A DNA stretch of 64,000 bases from Halobellus inordinatus (GCF_024464655.1 NZ_JANHAV010000001.1:372001-436000); one strand, 5' to 3'; shown: positions 41,784 to 50,899, counted from the first letter of the stretch. The notes: a model not told the origin generated them from the sequence alone. A program made the numbers and translations.

Positions 41784-43019
41784 ATGGTACTTGGTCCCGT
41801 TCCATTACAGACAGGTCTCGGTATCCCGACGATCGGGATACTCGTACTCCTCCTCGCGATCGTCATCGTCTACCAGATGGTCGAGATCGTCGACGCCTAC
41901 GAGAAGAAGGCGCTGACGGTGTTCGGTGAGTACAGGAAGCTCCTCCAACCCGGCATCAACTTCATCCCGCCGTTCGTCTCGCGGACGTATCCGTTCGATA
42001 TGCGGACGCAGACGCTCGACGTGCCTCGACAGGAGGCGATCACCCGCGACAACTCGCCGGTGACTGCCGACGCCGTCGTCTACATCAAGGTGATGGACGC
42101 GAAGAAGGCGTTCCTGGAGGTCGACGACTACAAGCGCGCCGTCTCGAACCTCGCACAGACGACGCTGCGGGCCGTCATCGGCGATATGGAACTCGACGAC
42201 ACGCTCAACAAGCGTCAGGAGATCAACGGCCGGATCCGCCGCGAACTCGACGAGCCGACCGACGAGTGGGGCGTGCGCGTCGAGAGCGTCGAGGTCCGCG
42301 AGGTCAATCCCTCCCAGGACGTCCAGCAGGCGATGGAGCAGCAGACGTCCGCCGAGCGCCGTCGCCGTGCAATGATCCTGGAAGCGCAGGGTGAACGCCG
42401 CTCTGCGGTCGAGCAGGCCGAGGGTGAGAAGCAGTCGAACATCATCCGCGCCCAGGGTGAAAAGCAGAGTCAGATCCTGGAAGCGCAGGGTGACGCCATC
42501 TCGACGGTCCTCCGCGCGAAGTCCGCCGAGTCGATGGGCGAACGCGCGATCATCGAGAAGGGTATGGAGAGCTTAGAGACGATCGGGCAGGGCGAGTCGA
42601 CGACGTTCGTCCTCCCGCAGGAACTCACGAGCCTCCTCGGGCGCTACGGCCGGCAGTTGACCGACTCGGACGTCCAAGAGCAGGCCGGCCTCGACAGTCT
42701 CGACTTCGACGCGGAGACGCGCGAACTCCTCGGCCTCGACGACATCGAGGAGATCCTCGGGCAGATCGATCAGGCCACCGAGATGGACGTCGAAGAACTC
42801 GAACAGGAGGCCGAAGCGATCAAGCGCGGCGCGGGCACGGACATCCGGAGCGCCGACGCGGTCATCGACCAGGCCGACGCCGCAGACGAGGCCGCGATCA
42901 AAGATCCCGAAGACATCGTCGCCGACGCACAAGCCGCGACCGACACGGAAGCCCCGACAGAACAGAGCGACGAAGCCGCGGATGACGACGACCGCGCCGT
43001 CGAGAAAGAGCGGGAGTAG
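41784..43019 (+). CDS. SPFH/stomatin-family membrane protein
   Basis: A 411-residue protein with one N-terminal membrane helix (IPTIGILVLLLAIVIVYQMV), the SPFH domain (EKKALTVFGEYRKLLQPGINFIPPF, DNSPVTADAVVYIKV) and a coiled coil (QQAMEQQTSAERRRRAMILEAQ with repeated AEGEKQSN and AQGEKQSQ), followed by a long acidic tail. Stomatins form rings or scaffolds at the membrane; the adjacent NfeD is the usual partner. A TATA-like GCTTATC lies 27 bp before the ATG, so it also has its own promoter. Confidence 0.93.
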   Translation: MVLGPVPLQTGLGIPTIGILVLLLAIVIVYQMVEIVDAYEKKALTVFGEYRKLLQPGINFIPPFVSRTYPFDMRTQTLDVPRQEAITRDNSPVTADAVVYIKVMDAKKAFLEVDDYKRAVSNLAQTTLRAVIGDMELDDTLNKRQEINGRIRRELDEPTDEWGVRVESVEVREVNPSQDVQQAMEQQTSAERRRRAMILEAQGERRSAVEQAEGEKQSNIIRAQGEKQSQILEAQGDAISTVLRAKSAESMGERAIIEKGMESLETIGQGESTTFVLPQELTSLLGRYGRQLTDSDVQEQAGLDSLDFDAETRELLGLDDIEEILGQIDQATEMDVEELEQEAEAIKRGAGTDIRSADAVIDQADAADEAAIKDPEDIVADAQAATDTEAPTEQSDEAADDDDRAVEKERE

Positions 43020-43063
43020 GACCGCGTTACCGACGCGTTCCGGCGACGTTACCCGCGTTCGCG

Positions 43064-43069
43064 TTTTTT
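43064..43069 (+). terminator. T6 terminator after the stomatin gene
   Basis: A run of six T in a GC-rich context (GCGTTTTTTCG) lies about 45 bp after the stop at 43019, the expected form of an archaeal terminator. Confidence 0.5.
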
Positions 43070-43136
43070 CGTCCGGTTTCGCTGAGACGAGCGAAGCGCT
43101 TTTCTCCGTGTCGAGTCGTACTAGTGGTAGATTCGA

Positions 43137-43778
43137 ATGCCGAACCGCGACATCGACGAGGAGAAGCGGGCGACGCTCCGACGTTTCGCCGCGCTGGGGG
43201 CGGCGTCGCCGCTCGCTGGACTCGGTGCCAGTGGCGAGGCCGAAGCCACGTCCGACTCGACGAGCGACGCCCGCGACGCCATCGTCGGCTACGTGGCGTC
43301 GACGCCGGGTGCGCACTTCTCGAAGATACGCGACGATCTCAGCCTGGGGACGGGCGAGACCCAGCACCACCTCCGACAACTCGTCGACGACGGCGTACTC
43401 GTGTTCCGCCGCGACGGCGATTACAAGCGGTTCTTCCCCGCAGACCGGTTCTCCGAGTTCGAACAGGTCGCGCTCGGGTACCTCCGTCGTCGCACGCCGC
43501 GCGGAATGCTCGTTGCCCTCCTCCGCGACCCGGGCACGAGCGGCGCAGCGATCGCAGAACGCCTCGACGTGTCGCGAGCGACCGTGAGCGGGTATGCCCG
43601 CAAACTCGACGACGCCGGGCTGCTCTCGCGCGACGGCGCGTACGCCGTCGAACGGCCGGAGACGCTCCTCACGCTCGTCGTCAGATACGCCGACTCGCTC
43701 GGACCAGAGGCCGCTGCCCTGGCCGACGAGGCCGACTCGCTGATCCGATACGAGCCGCGGGACGGCGCAGACGACTGA
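43137..43778 (+). CDS. Winged-helix regulator with an unexpected Tat-like N terminus
   Basis: A 213-residue protein. Residues 1-38 read like a twin-arginine signal (TLRRFAALGAASPLAGLGA followed by EAEA). Two helix-turn-helix units come after: one at about 45-95 (YVASTPGAHFSKIRDDLSLGTGETQHHLRQLVDDGVLVF) and one at about 115-160 (RGMLVALLRDPGTSGAAIAERLDVSRATVSGYARKL). It resembles haloarchaeal two-wing ArsR/MarR regulators. The signal-like region may be a membrane anchor that is not exported. Regulon unknown. Confidence 0.75.
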   Translation: MPNRDIDEEKRATLRRFAALGAASPLAGLGASGEAEATSDSTSDARDAIVGYVASTPGAHFSKIRDDLSLGTGETQHHLRQLVDDGVLVFRRDGDYKRFFPADRFSEFEQVALGYLRRRTPRGMLVALLRDPGTSGAAIAERLDVSRATVSGYARKLDDAGLLSRDGAYAVERPETLLTLVVRYADSLGPEAAALADEADSLIRYEPRDGADD

Positions 43779-43826
43779 CTCCGTAGTTCCGATTGATCGT
43801 GTTCTTCGCGACGCACCTGTGGCAGG

Positions 43827-44072
43827 CTACTGGGTCACTTTCCAGGTCGTCCCCGAGGAGTAGCCCCACTTCTCGATTGTGAGGCCGACGTCGCCGTCGA
43901 GGATGGCACGCATATTGGCTCCGACTTCCTTCGCCGAGAGACCGAGATCCTCCGCGATCAGCCGCGACTTGAAGTACGTCTGCGTGTCGGCGTTCGCGCG
44001 GAGGTACTGGAGAATCTGTCGCTGTTTGTCGCTGAGGTTCGGTGCGGTCGTCGTGGAGGCGGTCGCGCTCAT
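43827..44072 (-). CDS. Small winged-helix protein
   Basis: An 81-residue protein starting MSATASTTTAPNLSDKQRQILQYLRANADTQ; the HTH is SRLIAEDLGLSAKEVGANMRAILDG, and a wing ends GYSSGTTWKVT. A long in-frame N-terminal extension is the shadow of the glycosyltransferase gene and is rejected. A single-domain DNA-binding protein conserved in haloarchaea is likely. It is divergent from the glycosyltransferase fusion at 44266. Confidence 0.75.
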   Translation of the reverse strand: MSATASTTTAPNLSDKQRQILQYLRANADTQTYFKSRLIAEDLGLSAKEVGANMRAILDGDVGLTIEKWGYSSGTTWKVTQ

Positions 44073-44265
44073 ATTCCTACACACGGTGTATCTCCCTATG
44101 AGGGGTTTGGTACGCGCGGTTAACACGCCGCTGTGATGCGGTCTTTCGCGATTGGGGCCGCGTTTCCACGTGCTATTCTCGGCTTCGGGGTACGGTCGCC
44201 TAACGGAGCAGACCACCCGCGCCGAGGCAGAAAGTTCATACGCGCCGCCCGGCCAGAAAGCACTA

Positions 44266-46134
44266 ATGGGTCCCTCCGACGGTGCCGCCCGCGGCCCGCC
44301 CGCCGACCGCGCCAGCGACGGCGCGGCCCCCTCCATCGCTGTGAGCGTCGTACTCCCCGCGTACAACGAAGCCAGCACCATCGAGTCGACCGTGGAGACG
44401 ACGCTCCGGACGCTCGATGCCTTCCTCGAACCGGGGGCCTTCGAGGTCATCGTCGCCGAGGACGGCTGCGACGACAGGACGCCCGAGATCGCAGACCGCC
44501 TGGCGGACGCTGACGGCCGCGTCAGGCACTTCCACAGCGACGAGCGGCTCGGACGTGGTGGGGCGCTCGAACACGCCTTCGAGGCCGCACACGGCGATGT
44601 GCTGGTCTACTTCGACACCGATCTAGCGACCGATATGCGCCACCTCGAAGAGCTCGTCGAGCGCGTACGCTCCGGCGAGGCCGACGTCGCGACCGGTTCG
44701 CGCTGGATGCCCGAGAACGTCGCTGACAGACCGGCAAAGCGCGGCGTCCCCAGCCGCGTGTACAACGGCCTGGTGCGTACGTTCCTCCGCTCTGACCTCC
44801 GGGACCACCAGTGCGGGTTCAAGGCGTTCAGCCGCGAGGCGTTCGAGACGCTCGCAGACGAGGTCGAAGACGACCACTGGTTCTGGGACACAGAGATGCT
44901 CGTCCGGGCACAGCGGGCCGGCTACGAGGTGACTGAGTTCCCCGTCGACTGGACGCCGAAGGGCGACACGAAAGTCGACCTCGTCCGCGACGTCCTCGGG
45001 ATGGGAAGTCAGATTCTGCGGACGTGGTGGCAGTTGTCGGTTCGTCCGCGACTCTCCCAGCGGGTCGGGCTCGCGGCCGGTGCGGTACTGGCCGTCCTCG
45101 CACTCGTGTTGATGACGCAGTATCTCGACTTCGGGACGGTGCTCACGGAAATGCGCGACGCCGATCCCGCGCTGGTCGGCGCGGCCGCGCTCGTCTACGT
45201 CCTCTCGTGGCCGCTCCGTGGGTTCCGCTACCAGGATATTCTCACCGAGTTGGGCTATCGCGAGCAGTTGAGCTTCTTGACGGGCGCGGTGTTCATCAGC
45301 CAGACCGGGAACCTGGTCTTCCCCGCACGTGCCGGGGACCTGATCCGCGCGTACGTCGTCAAGGCCCGTCGCGGCATTCCGTACCCCTCGGGCTTCGCGT
45401 CGCTGGCGGCCGAGCGGGTCTTCGATCTACTCACCATCGCGTCGATGGCGGGCGTCGTCCTGCTCGGCTACACGGCGACGGGGCAGACAGCGGAGTTAGC
45501 CCGAACCGTCGTCGGCGCGGAGGGCGCGGGCCGCGTGGCCGTCGTCGTCGCGATGGGCGTCGGACTCGTCGCCATCGCCGCCGTGATCGGCATCGCGCTG
45601 TCGGCCCGGAGCGACCGCGACGTCGTCACCGCGCTCGTCTACCGCGTGAGCACGGACTCGTACGCCGACTTCGTCGCCGGCGTCATCGGGCGGTTCGTCG
45701 GCGACCTCCAGACCGTCGCCGGCACGCGGCGCGGGTTCGCCCGCGTCGGCGCGACGAGCGCCCTCGTCTGGACGCTCGACGTCTTCACGGCACTTTTGGT
45801 CCTCGCGGCGTTCTCTCCCGGGCTGCCGGTCGTGGAACTGATCGCGGTGAGTTTCTTCGCGGTCAGCGTCGGGAACCTCGCGAAGGTGCTTCCGCTGTCT
45901 CCCGGCGGTGTCGGTCTCTACGAGGGCGCGTTCACGCTGCTCGTCGTCGGGCTGACGCCGCTCGGAGCCGAGCTGGCGCTAGGCGCGGCCGTGCTGGATC
46001 ACGCCGTCAAGAACATCGTCACCGTGATCGGCGGCTACGCCTCGATGCTCGGTCTCAACGTCTCGCTGACGACGGCGGTCGAGGAGACGCGCGACGTGCG
46101 CGAAGCGCGCGAGGAAGCGCCGGAGCTGGACTGA
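44266..46134 (+). CDS. Fused GT2 glycosyltransferase and flippase-like membrane protein
   Basis: A 622-residue protein. Residues 22-245 are a dolichyl-phosphate-sugar synthase type GT2 domain (VSVVLPAYNEAS, VIVAEDGCDDRTPEIAD, YFDTDLATDM, TGSRWMPEN, QCGFKAFSREAF). From about 265 on there are seven to eight helices resembling the UPF0104/lysyl-PG-synthase flippase domain (PLRGFRYQDI, NLVFPARAGDLIRAY, FAVSVGNLAKVLPLSPGGVGLYEG). It probably makes a polyprenyl-linked sugar and moves lipid or glycan across the membrane in one polypeptide. The ATG at 44266 fits the GT2 start. Confidence 0.88.
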   Translation: MGPSDGAARGPPADRASDGAAPSIAVSVVLPAYNEASTIESTVETTLRTLDAFLEPGAFEVIVAEDGCDDRTPEIADRLADADGRVRHFHSDERLGRGGALEHAFEAAHGDVLVYFDTDLATDMRHLEELVERVRSGEADVATGSRWMPENVADRPAKRGVPSRVYNGLVRTFLRSDLRDHQCGFKAFSREAFETLADEVEDDHWFWDTEMLVRAQRAGYEVTEFPVDWTPKGDTKVDLVRDVLGMGSQILRTWWQLSVRPRLSQRVGLAAGAVLAVLALVLMTQYLDFGTVLTEMRDADPALVGAAALVYVLSWPLRGFRYQDILTELGYREQLSFLTGAVFISQTGNLVFPARAGDLIRAYVVKARRGIPYPSGFASLAAERVFDLLTIASMAGVVLLGYTATGQTAELARTVVGAEGAGRVAVVVAMGVGLVAIAAVIGIALSARSDRDVVTALVYRVSTDSYADFVAGVIGRFVGDLQTVAGTRRGFARVGATSALVWTLDVFTALLVLAAFSPGLPVVELIAVSFFAVSVGNLAKVLPLSPGGVGLYEGAFTLLVVGLTPLGAELALGAAVLDHAVKNIVTVIGGYASMLGLNVSLTTAVEETRDVREAREEAPELD

Positions 46135-46139
46135 GATTC

Positions 46140-46718
46140 CTAGTAGAGGCCGCTCAGGAACGGCGCGGCGGCAGCCGCGACGGCATCTTCCAGCGCGTCG
46201 GTGCGCGTCAGTTGTCCGGCGGTGAACGCGCCCGCTGCGCCCTGGTTCTTCGCGACGTTCGACTCACCGAGCACGTCGTCCATCACCGGTCCCAACTCCT
46301 CGCCGTCGTGGATGCGAGTCGCGATCGACTCCGGGAGACGGAGGCTCGGGCCGGAGCCGACGCCCCAGCGGTCGCCGTCTGTGGCGGCCGCCCACATCAC
46401 GAGGTACGTGTCGGTCGCGGATGCCTCGGCGTCGGCGGCTCCGTTGGCGTCGTCGACAACGCGGCCGTCACCGAAGGACGCGACGCCGCCTTCGATCCCG
46501 ACGCCGAGACGGGTCTCTTCGGAGTCGTCCGCTTCGTCTCGAACCGTTTCGAGCACCGCTTCGGCTCTGTTCTGCGCTCCCGCTCGCGTCTCGTCGTGCC
46601 CGATCGGTTGCTCGGAGACGCCCGATGGGACTGCTTCGGCGACGACGGTCGCGCCGGGGAACACGCGGGCCGTCGCGTCGCGCTTCACCGGGTTGCCGCT
46701 GCCGACTGCGACGTACAT
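46140..46718 (-). CDS. Inosine/xanthosine triphosphatase (YjjX/DUF84 family)
   Basis: A 192-residue protein of the non-canonical NTP house-cleaning family. MYVAVGSGNPVKRDAT is the conserved N terminus; VPSGVSEQPIGHDETRAGAQNRAEAV and LGVGIEGGV follow, then WGVGSGPSLRLPESI and KNQGAAGAFTAGQLTR near the end. It hydrolyses ITP/XTP and keeps deaminated purines out of nucleic acids. It converges with the glycosyltransferase gene with a 5-bp gap. Confidence 0.92.
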   Translation of the reverse strand: MYVAVGSGNPVKRDATARVFPGATVVAEAVPSGVSEQPIGHDETRAGAQNRAEAVLETVRDEADDSEETRLGVGIEGGVASFGDGRVVDDANGAADAEASATDTYLVMWAAATDGDRWGVGSGPSLRLPESIATRIHDGEELGPVMDDVLGESNVAKNQGAAGAFTAGQLTRTDALEDAVAAAAAPFLSGLY

Positions 46719-46781
46719 ACCCCTGAGTGAACGACCGCCGGCGATACGTGTGTCGCTTCTGTGCGATTCGGAGAACCTACT

Positions 46782-47588
46782 TCAGTTATCTCCGTGAAAG
46801 AGTTCAGCGAGCGTCTCGACGCCGTCGAGGAGCCGCGGACTCGGCTGATTCAGCAGATCGTCGTCGAGAACGTGGACGGACGCGTCGAGGTCCCACCACC
46901 CGCGGTCGGCGAGGATGTCGGGGTCGGCCCGGTCGCCGTGGCCGCAGTGATGGACGATCACGTGCGTCGGATCCGCCGCTTCGACCTGCTCGCGTGTCAC
47001 CTCGCGGGAGCGCTCGCCGGGGTTACAGAAGGGATAGCTGCCCCCGGCCGCCACGACGACTTCTGGGACCCAGTTACCGGCGGCCATCGGCGGGTCACCC
47101 CACTCCTCACAGTAGACGACCGGTCGTGCGTCCTCGCCGCCTTGCTCGCCGTCGCTTCGCCCGGGAATGCGGTCCCGAACCGCATCGATCCGGCGGCGGG
47201 CCTCGTCGGCCAGCCGTTCGCCTGCCTCGGGACGACCGACGGCACGGCCGAGCGTCGCGAAGGAGTCGACGACGGCGTCCAGTCGGTCGGGCTCGACGTG
47301 ACAGACGTCGTAGCCGCGCGCTGCGAGTTCGTCGCGAACGTCCGCTTGCAACGCGTCGGCGGTGCAGACCAGATCCGGGTCGAGGTCGGCCAGCCGATCG
47401 TAGTCTGGGTTCAGCCACCCGCCGACGACCGTGCGGTCCAGCGGGCAGTGCGTCGTCACGCCGACGAGGAGGTCCTCGCCACCCATCGCCGCCACCGTCG
47501 CCGTGGCGCTCGGCGCGAGCGAGACGACGCGCTCGACGTCGCTAGACGAGCCGGCCCCCCCGGCTGCGCCGCCGCGAGAAGAGTACAT
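46782..47588 (-). CDS. BtuF-like cobalamin-binding protein without a signal peptide
   Basis: A 268-residue periplasmic-binding-protein fold of the BtuF family: RVVSLAPSATATVAAMGGEDLLVGVT, WLNPDYDRLADLDPDLV, EEWGDPPMAAGNWVPEVVVAAGG, and DPTHVIVHHCGHG. There is no lipobox, Sec or Tat signal between the start MYSSRGGAAGG and the domain, unusual for a transport component. Permease and ATPase genes are not adjacent. It may be a cytoplasmic B12 or corrinoid binder. Much longer in-frame upstream sequence is not credible. Confidence 0.85.
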   Translation of the reverse strand: MYSSRGGAAGGAGSSSDVERVVSLAPSATATVAAMGGEDLLVGVTTHCPLDRTVVGGWLNPDYDRLADLDPDLVCTADALQADVRDELAARGYDVCHVEPDRLDAVVDSFATLGRAVGRPEAGERLADEARRRIDAVRDRIPGRSDGEQGGEDARPVVYCEEWGDPPMAAGNWVPEVVVAAGGSYPFCNPGERSREVTREQVEAADPTHVIVHHCGHGDRADPDILADRGWWDLDASVHVLDDDLLNQPSPRLLDGVETLAELFHGDN

Positions 47589-47742
47589 AGTCGTCGTCGA
47601 CGGGGGACGATCAAGTGCGTTGTGGACGGGACTGGCCCACGATTTTGGCGGGTCGTGCCGCCGATACCGACTATATAAATCATAACGGTCTATTTCGACA
47701 GACAACGCGACTCGGGGCTGTGCACTGGGTTCGGGCGAGCGA

Positions 47743-47762
47743 TTCCGAACCGCTTTTATATT
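47743..47762 (+). promoter_or_regulatory. Promoter of tfb1
   Basis: CCGAACCGCTTTTATATT combines a BRE-like CCGAAC with a TTTTATAT TATA box. The predicted start site near 47785 leaves a leader of about 58 nt before the ATG at 47844. A second TATA-like CTATATAAAT at 47671 may serve the divergent btuF-like gene. Confidence 0.5.
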
Positions 47763-47843
47763 CTCCGTCGGTGGAATGGGTACGGACCGCTCCGGGCCTC
47801 TCTTACCCCGTGTCTGTGGCACGGAGCATTCGTCGCTATACCG

Positions 47844-48896
47844 ATGAGCGAGAAGAGTACGTACACTCGCGTGAACGCGAGAACGAGAGACGAATCGCGA
47901 ACGAACGACGGCCGAGACGGCGACTCGGCCGGCCAGCGGTGGGTACGACCCGGCCAGGAAGAAGAAGAAGAGACCGAAGAAGAATCCACCGAGGAAGAGC
48001 TCTCCTGTCCGGAGTGTGGCGGCAACGTCGTCGTCGACGACGAACACGGCGAGACCGTCTGTGACGACTGTGGTCTGGTCATCACCGAGGACTCGGTCGA
48101 TCGCGGCCCCGAGTGGCGCGCGTTCGACGCCAAGGAGAAAGACCAGAAGTCCCGCGTCGGCGCGCCGACGACGAACACGATGCACGACAAGGGGCTCTCG
48201 ACGAACATCGACTGGCGCGACCGCGACGCCTACGGCAACTCGCTGTCGTCGAACCAGCGCCAGAAGATGCAGCGCCTCCGCAAGTGGAACGAGCGCTTCC
48301 GGACGCGCGACTCGAAAGAGCGCAACCTCAAGCAGGCGCTCGGCGAGATAGACCGGATGGCCTCTGCGCTCGGCCTCCCCGAGAACGTCCGAGAGACCGC
48401 CTCTGTCATCTACCGCCGCGCGCTCGACGAGGATCTGCTCCCCGGCCGCTCCATCGAAGGCGTCGCCACCTCGTGTGTCTACGCTGCGGCGCGGATGGCG
48501 GGCGTCCCCCGCTCGCTCGACGAGATCGCGGAGGTCTCCCGCGTCCCCAAGAGCGAGGTCGCGCGAACCTACCGCTACATCGCCCGCGAACTGTCGCTAG
48601 AAGTCAAGCCCGCCGACCCCGAGCAGTACGTCCCCCGATTCGCCTCGGAACTGGGCCTCTCTGACGAGGCGAAACTCCGCGCGCGCCAGCTGCTGAAGAA
48701 CGCCAAAGAGAAGGGCGTCCACTCCGGAAAGTCGCCGGTCGGCCTCGCGGCCGCCGCCGTCTACGCCGCCGCCCTGCTCACCAACGAGAAGACGACGCAG
48801 GCCGCCGTGAGCGACGTTGCAGATATCTCCGAGGTCACGATCCGCAACCGATATCACGAACTGCTCGAAGCCGAAGAGAGCATCGGCCTCGCGTAA
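47844..48896 (+). CDS. tfb: Transcription initiation factor TFB (complete)
   Basis: A 350-residue TFIIB homologue. The N-terminal acidic region is followed by a zinc ribbon with Cys55, Cys58, Cys73 and Cys76 (SCPECGG, VCDDCGLV), the B-reader segment ([17 protein letters not shown]) and two cyclin folds ([19 protein letters not shown] onward; ARQLLKNAKEKGVHSGKSPVGLAAAAVY). It recruits RNA polymerase to TATA/TBP. Haloarchaea carry several TFBs; a second one lies at 55662, and that copy lacks the zinc ligands. Confidence 0.96.
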   Translation: MSEKSTYTRVNARTRDESRTNDGRDGDSAGQRWVRPGQEEEEETEEESTEEELSCPECGGNVVVDDEHGETVCDDCGLVITEDSVDRGPEWRAFDAKEKDQKSRVGAPTTNTMHDKGLSTNIDWRDRDAYGNSLSSNQRQKMQRLRKWNERFRTRDSKERNLKQALGEIDRMASALGLPENVRETASVIYRRALDEDLLPGRSIEGVATSCVYAAARMAGVPRSLDEIAEVSRVPKSEVARTYRYIARELSLEVKPADPEQYVPRFASELGLSDEAKLRARQLLKNAKEKGVHSGKSPVGLAAAAVYAAALLTNEKTTQAAVSDVADISEVTIRNRYHELLEAEESIGLA

Positions 48897-49069
48897 GCCG
48901 GGTCTCGGTATCGCCGTCGGCGCGGCGATTTCGTCGGCACTCCGCATTTCTGGCCACCTCTTCCCCGCGAGACAGCCGTCGGCACCCCGCGAGGCAGCCG
49001 TACGTCCCCTGCGTGACAGCGAGAGATATTCCCGTGAGTTTAAGAACGCCCACGGCGTCGGCCACGGAT

Positions 49070-49522
49070 ATGACTCGAACGCGACGCCGTGCGATGATCG
49101 CGACGCTCGTCGCCGTCCTCGGTGCCAGCGTCGGCGTCGCCGGGGCCGGACATCTCTACCTCCGCGAGTGGCGACGGGGCGCAGCGTGGTTCTCGTTCGT
49201 CATCGGGGCGGCACTCGTGCTTCTCTCGGTGTTCGTCGATCCGACGACGGTCAGTCTCACCGATCCCGCGTCCGTCGCGGCGATGCAGCCGTCGTCGCTG
49301 CCGACGATCGTCACCGCGCCGCTGTTTGCGCTCCTGCTGCTCAGCGCGCTCGACGCCTACCGTCTCGCGACCCGTGGACCGACGTCGACGGACGCACCGC
49401 AGTGTCCGAACTGCGGCGGCGAGATCGACCCGGAAATCTCGTTCTGTCCCTGGTGTACGGTCGAGTTCGAGAACTACCCGGTCGAGGACGGAGAAGTCGG
49501 CGATCGACGAACGGAAAACTGA
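49070..49522 (+). CDS. Membrane protein with C-terminal zinc ribbon
   Basis: A 150-residue protein with three hydrophobic segments (about 9-28, 38-56 and 78-98) and a C-terminal zinc ribbon, Cys112, Cys115, Cys126 and Cys129 (QCPNCGGEIDPEISFCPWC). The start at MTRTRRRAM is preferred to one 57 bp upstream. It probably faces its ribbon to the cytoplasm. Function unknown. It converges with the dehydroquinate synthase gene, with a family-B inverted repeat between. Confidence 0.75.
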   Translation: MTRTRRRAMIATLVAVLGASVGVAGAGHLYLREWRRGAAWFSFVIGAALVLLSVFVDPTTVSLTDPASVAAMQPSSLPTIVTAPLFALLLLSALDAYRLATRGPTSTDAPQCPNCGGEIDPEISFCPWCTVEFENYPVEDGEVGDRRTEN

Positions 49523-49539
49523 ACGCCGCTGCGATATAG

Positions 49540-49610
49540 AGCGTTTGCAAGTCTTCACTCACCCAATCACACCAGTCGTGCGATCGACTCTGTAATCAGT
49601 TGCAAACGCT
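49540..49610. repeat. Inverted-repeat element family B, copy 1
   Basis: AGCGTTTGCAA (49540-49550) and TTGCAAACGCT (49600-49610) are a perfect 11-bp inverted repeat around GTCTTCACTCACC and a spacer. It lies between convergent stops at 49522 and 49622. A related element with GAGTCTTCACGCACC lies at 58051, also between convergent genes, so either a small mobile element or a bidirectional terminator family. Confidence 0.65.
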
Positions 49611-49621
49611 ACTACAGACGC

Positions 49622-50818
49622 CTACTTCTCGATGATACTCTCTTCGACGGCCTCGCCGAAGTGTCGCGCGGTCTGCTCGTAGAACAGCAGGACGTCGTCT
49701 CCGGCTTCCAGGTCCGTGACGGCCGTGCGTCCCTCTCGCGTGTGGACCTTGATCGTCTCGGCGTTCTGCAGCAGCGTCTCCACGCGGTCGCCGTCGACCT
49801 CGGCCTCGATGCGGAACATCGGGCGCTTTTCGATCTTCACGCGGCCGACGACGGCCTCGCGCGTCTTGCCGTCGGCGTCGACGACTTGCACCTCGTCGCC
49901 GCTCTTGAGTTCCGAGAGGTACTTCGTGCCGCCGTCTGGCGTCCGGACGTAGGCGTGGACCGCGCCGGCGTTGACTCGGAACGGCCGGGAGGCGACGTAC
50001 GGCGATTCGGCGGTCTCGGCGTGGACGAAGAACAGTCCGCGGCCCATACTGCCGACGAGCATCCCCTCGTCGTGTTCCATCAGATTGCCCGTATCGACGC
50101 AGACGCGGTCGGCCATCCCGGTCCGTTCGACGGCCGTGACGGTGGCCCACTGGAGGTCGAGCGTCTCGCGCTCGGCCTCGTCGCGCACCTCGACCGTCTG
50201 GCGGATCTCGTCGGGATCGTCGGAGTCGAGAAGTACGCCGTCGGCCCCGAGTTCGAGCGTCTCGAAGGCCGTCTTGGCCTCTTCGGCGGTCGTGACACCG
50301 GCGATCAGGTCAGTCTCCTCGCCGATCCGCGCGATGAGGTTCTCCAGCGGGATGATCGTCCAGTCCTCGCCGACGACGATGGTGTAGTCAGCGTCTTTGG
50401 CTGCCTCCTCGGCGAAGCTCTCGTAGTCCTTCGAGAGAATCCGGACGTAGGAGCCCTGCGCTCGGTTGTCCTCGCGGCGGAGCGTCGTGAGATCGGCCGA
50501 CCCGGAGAAGTCGCCGGGGAGGTCGACGGTGCCGTCGCCCTCGCCGTCCTTGCCGACGATGTACGTGTCGGCCTCGCTCGCGGCGTCGATGCTCGCGGCG
50601 TCCTCGTCACCCTCCTCGACGTCGTCGATGAGCGTCGTATCTGAGTCCGTCCGGAACGCCGCCACGGAGACGTCGCCGAGCGAGCGAACGCGCTCGACGT
50701 CGTCCTCGTCGACGAGTACCCAGTCGACCCCGGCTTCGAGCCCTGCCGTGATCCGTCGTTTGCGTGTCTCCCAGTCGCCGACGCTGTCGTCGGCCTTGAG
50801 CCAGACGCTTCGTGTCAT
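49622..50818 (-). CDS. 3-dehydroquinate synthase II (archaeal type)
   Basis: A 398-residue enzyme of the archaeal route in which 2-amino-3,7-dideoxy-D-threo-hept-6-ulosonate is converted with NAD to 3-dehydroquinate. Recognisable parts: MTRSVWLKAD start, GEDWTIIPLENLIA, VCVDTGNLMEHDEGMLVGSM, and VNAGAVHAYVRTPDGGTKYLSELKSGDEV, then the C-terminal DDVLLFYEQTARHFGE. The length is slightly above the usual ~360 because of acidic inserts near residue 60-90. It feeds aromatic amino acid synthesis. The other early-pathway gene (aroA') is not here. Confidence 0.93.
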   Translation of the reverse strand: MTRSVWLKADDSVGDWETRKRRITAGLEAGVDWVLVDEDDVERVRSLGDVSVAAFRTDSDTTLIDDVEEGDEDAASIDAASEADTYIVGKDGEGDGTVDLPGDFSGSADLTTLRREDNRAQGSYVRILSKDYESFAEEAAKDADYTIVVGEDWTIIPLENLIARIGEETDLIAGVTTAEEAKTAFETLELGADGVLLDSDDPDEIRQTVEVRDEAERETLDLQWATVTAVERTGMADRVCVDTGNLMEHDEGMLVGSMGRGLFFVHAETAESPYVASRPFRVNAGAVHAYVRTPDGGTKYLSELKSGDEVQVVDADGKTREAVVGRVKIEKRPMFRIEAEVDGDRVETLLQNAETIKVHTREGRTAVTDLEAGDDVLLFYEQTARHFGEAVEESIIEK

Positions 50819-50899
50819 CGTTGTCGGCTCAACTCGGTCGGTGCGCTTGAACGTGGCGACTCTGCGGAGGATTGCCGCGGTGCCGTCTCCGCTCAAGCG

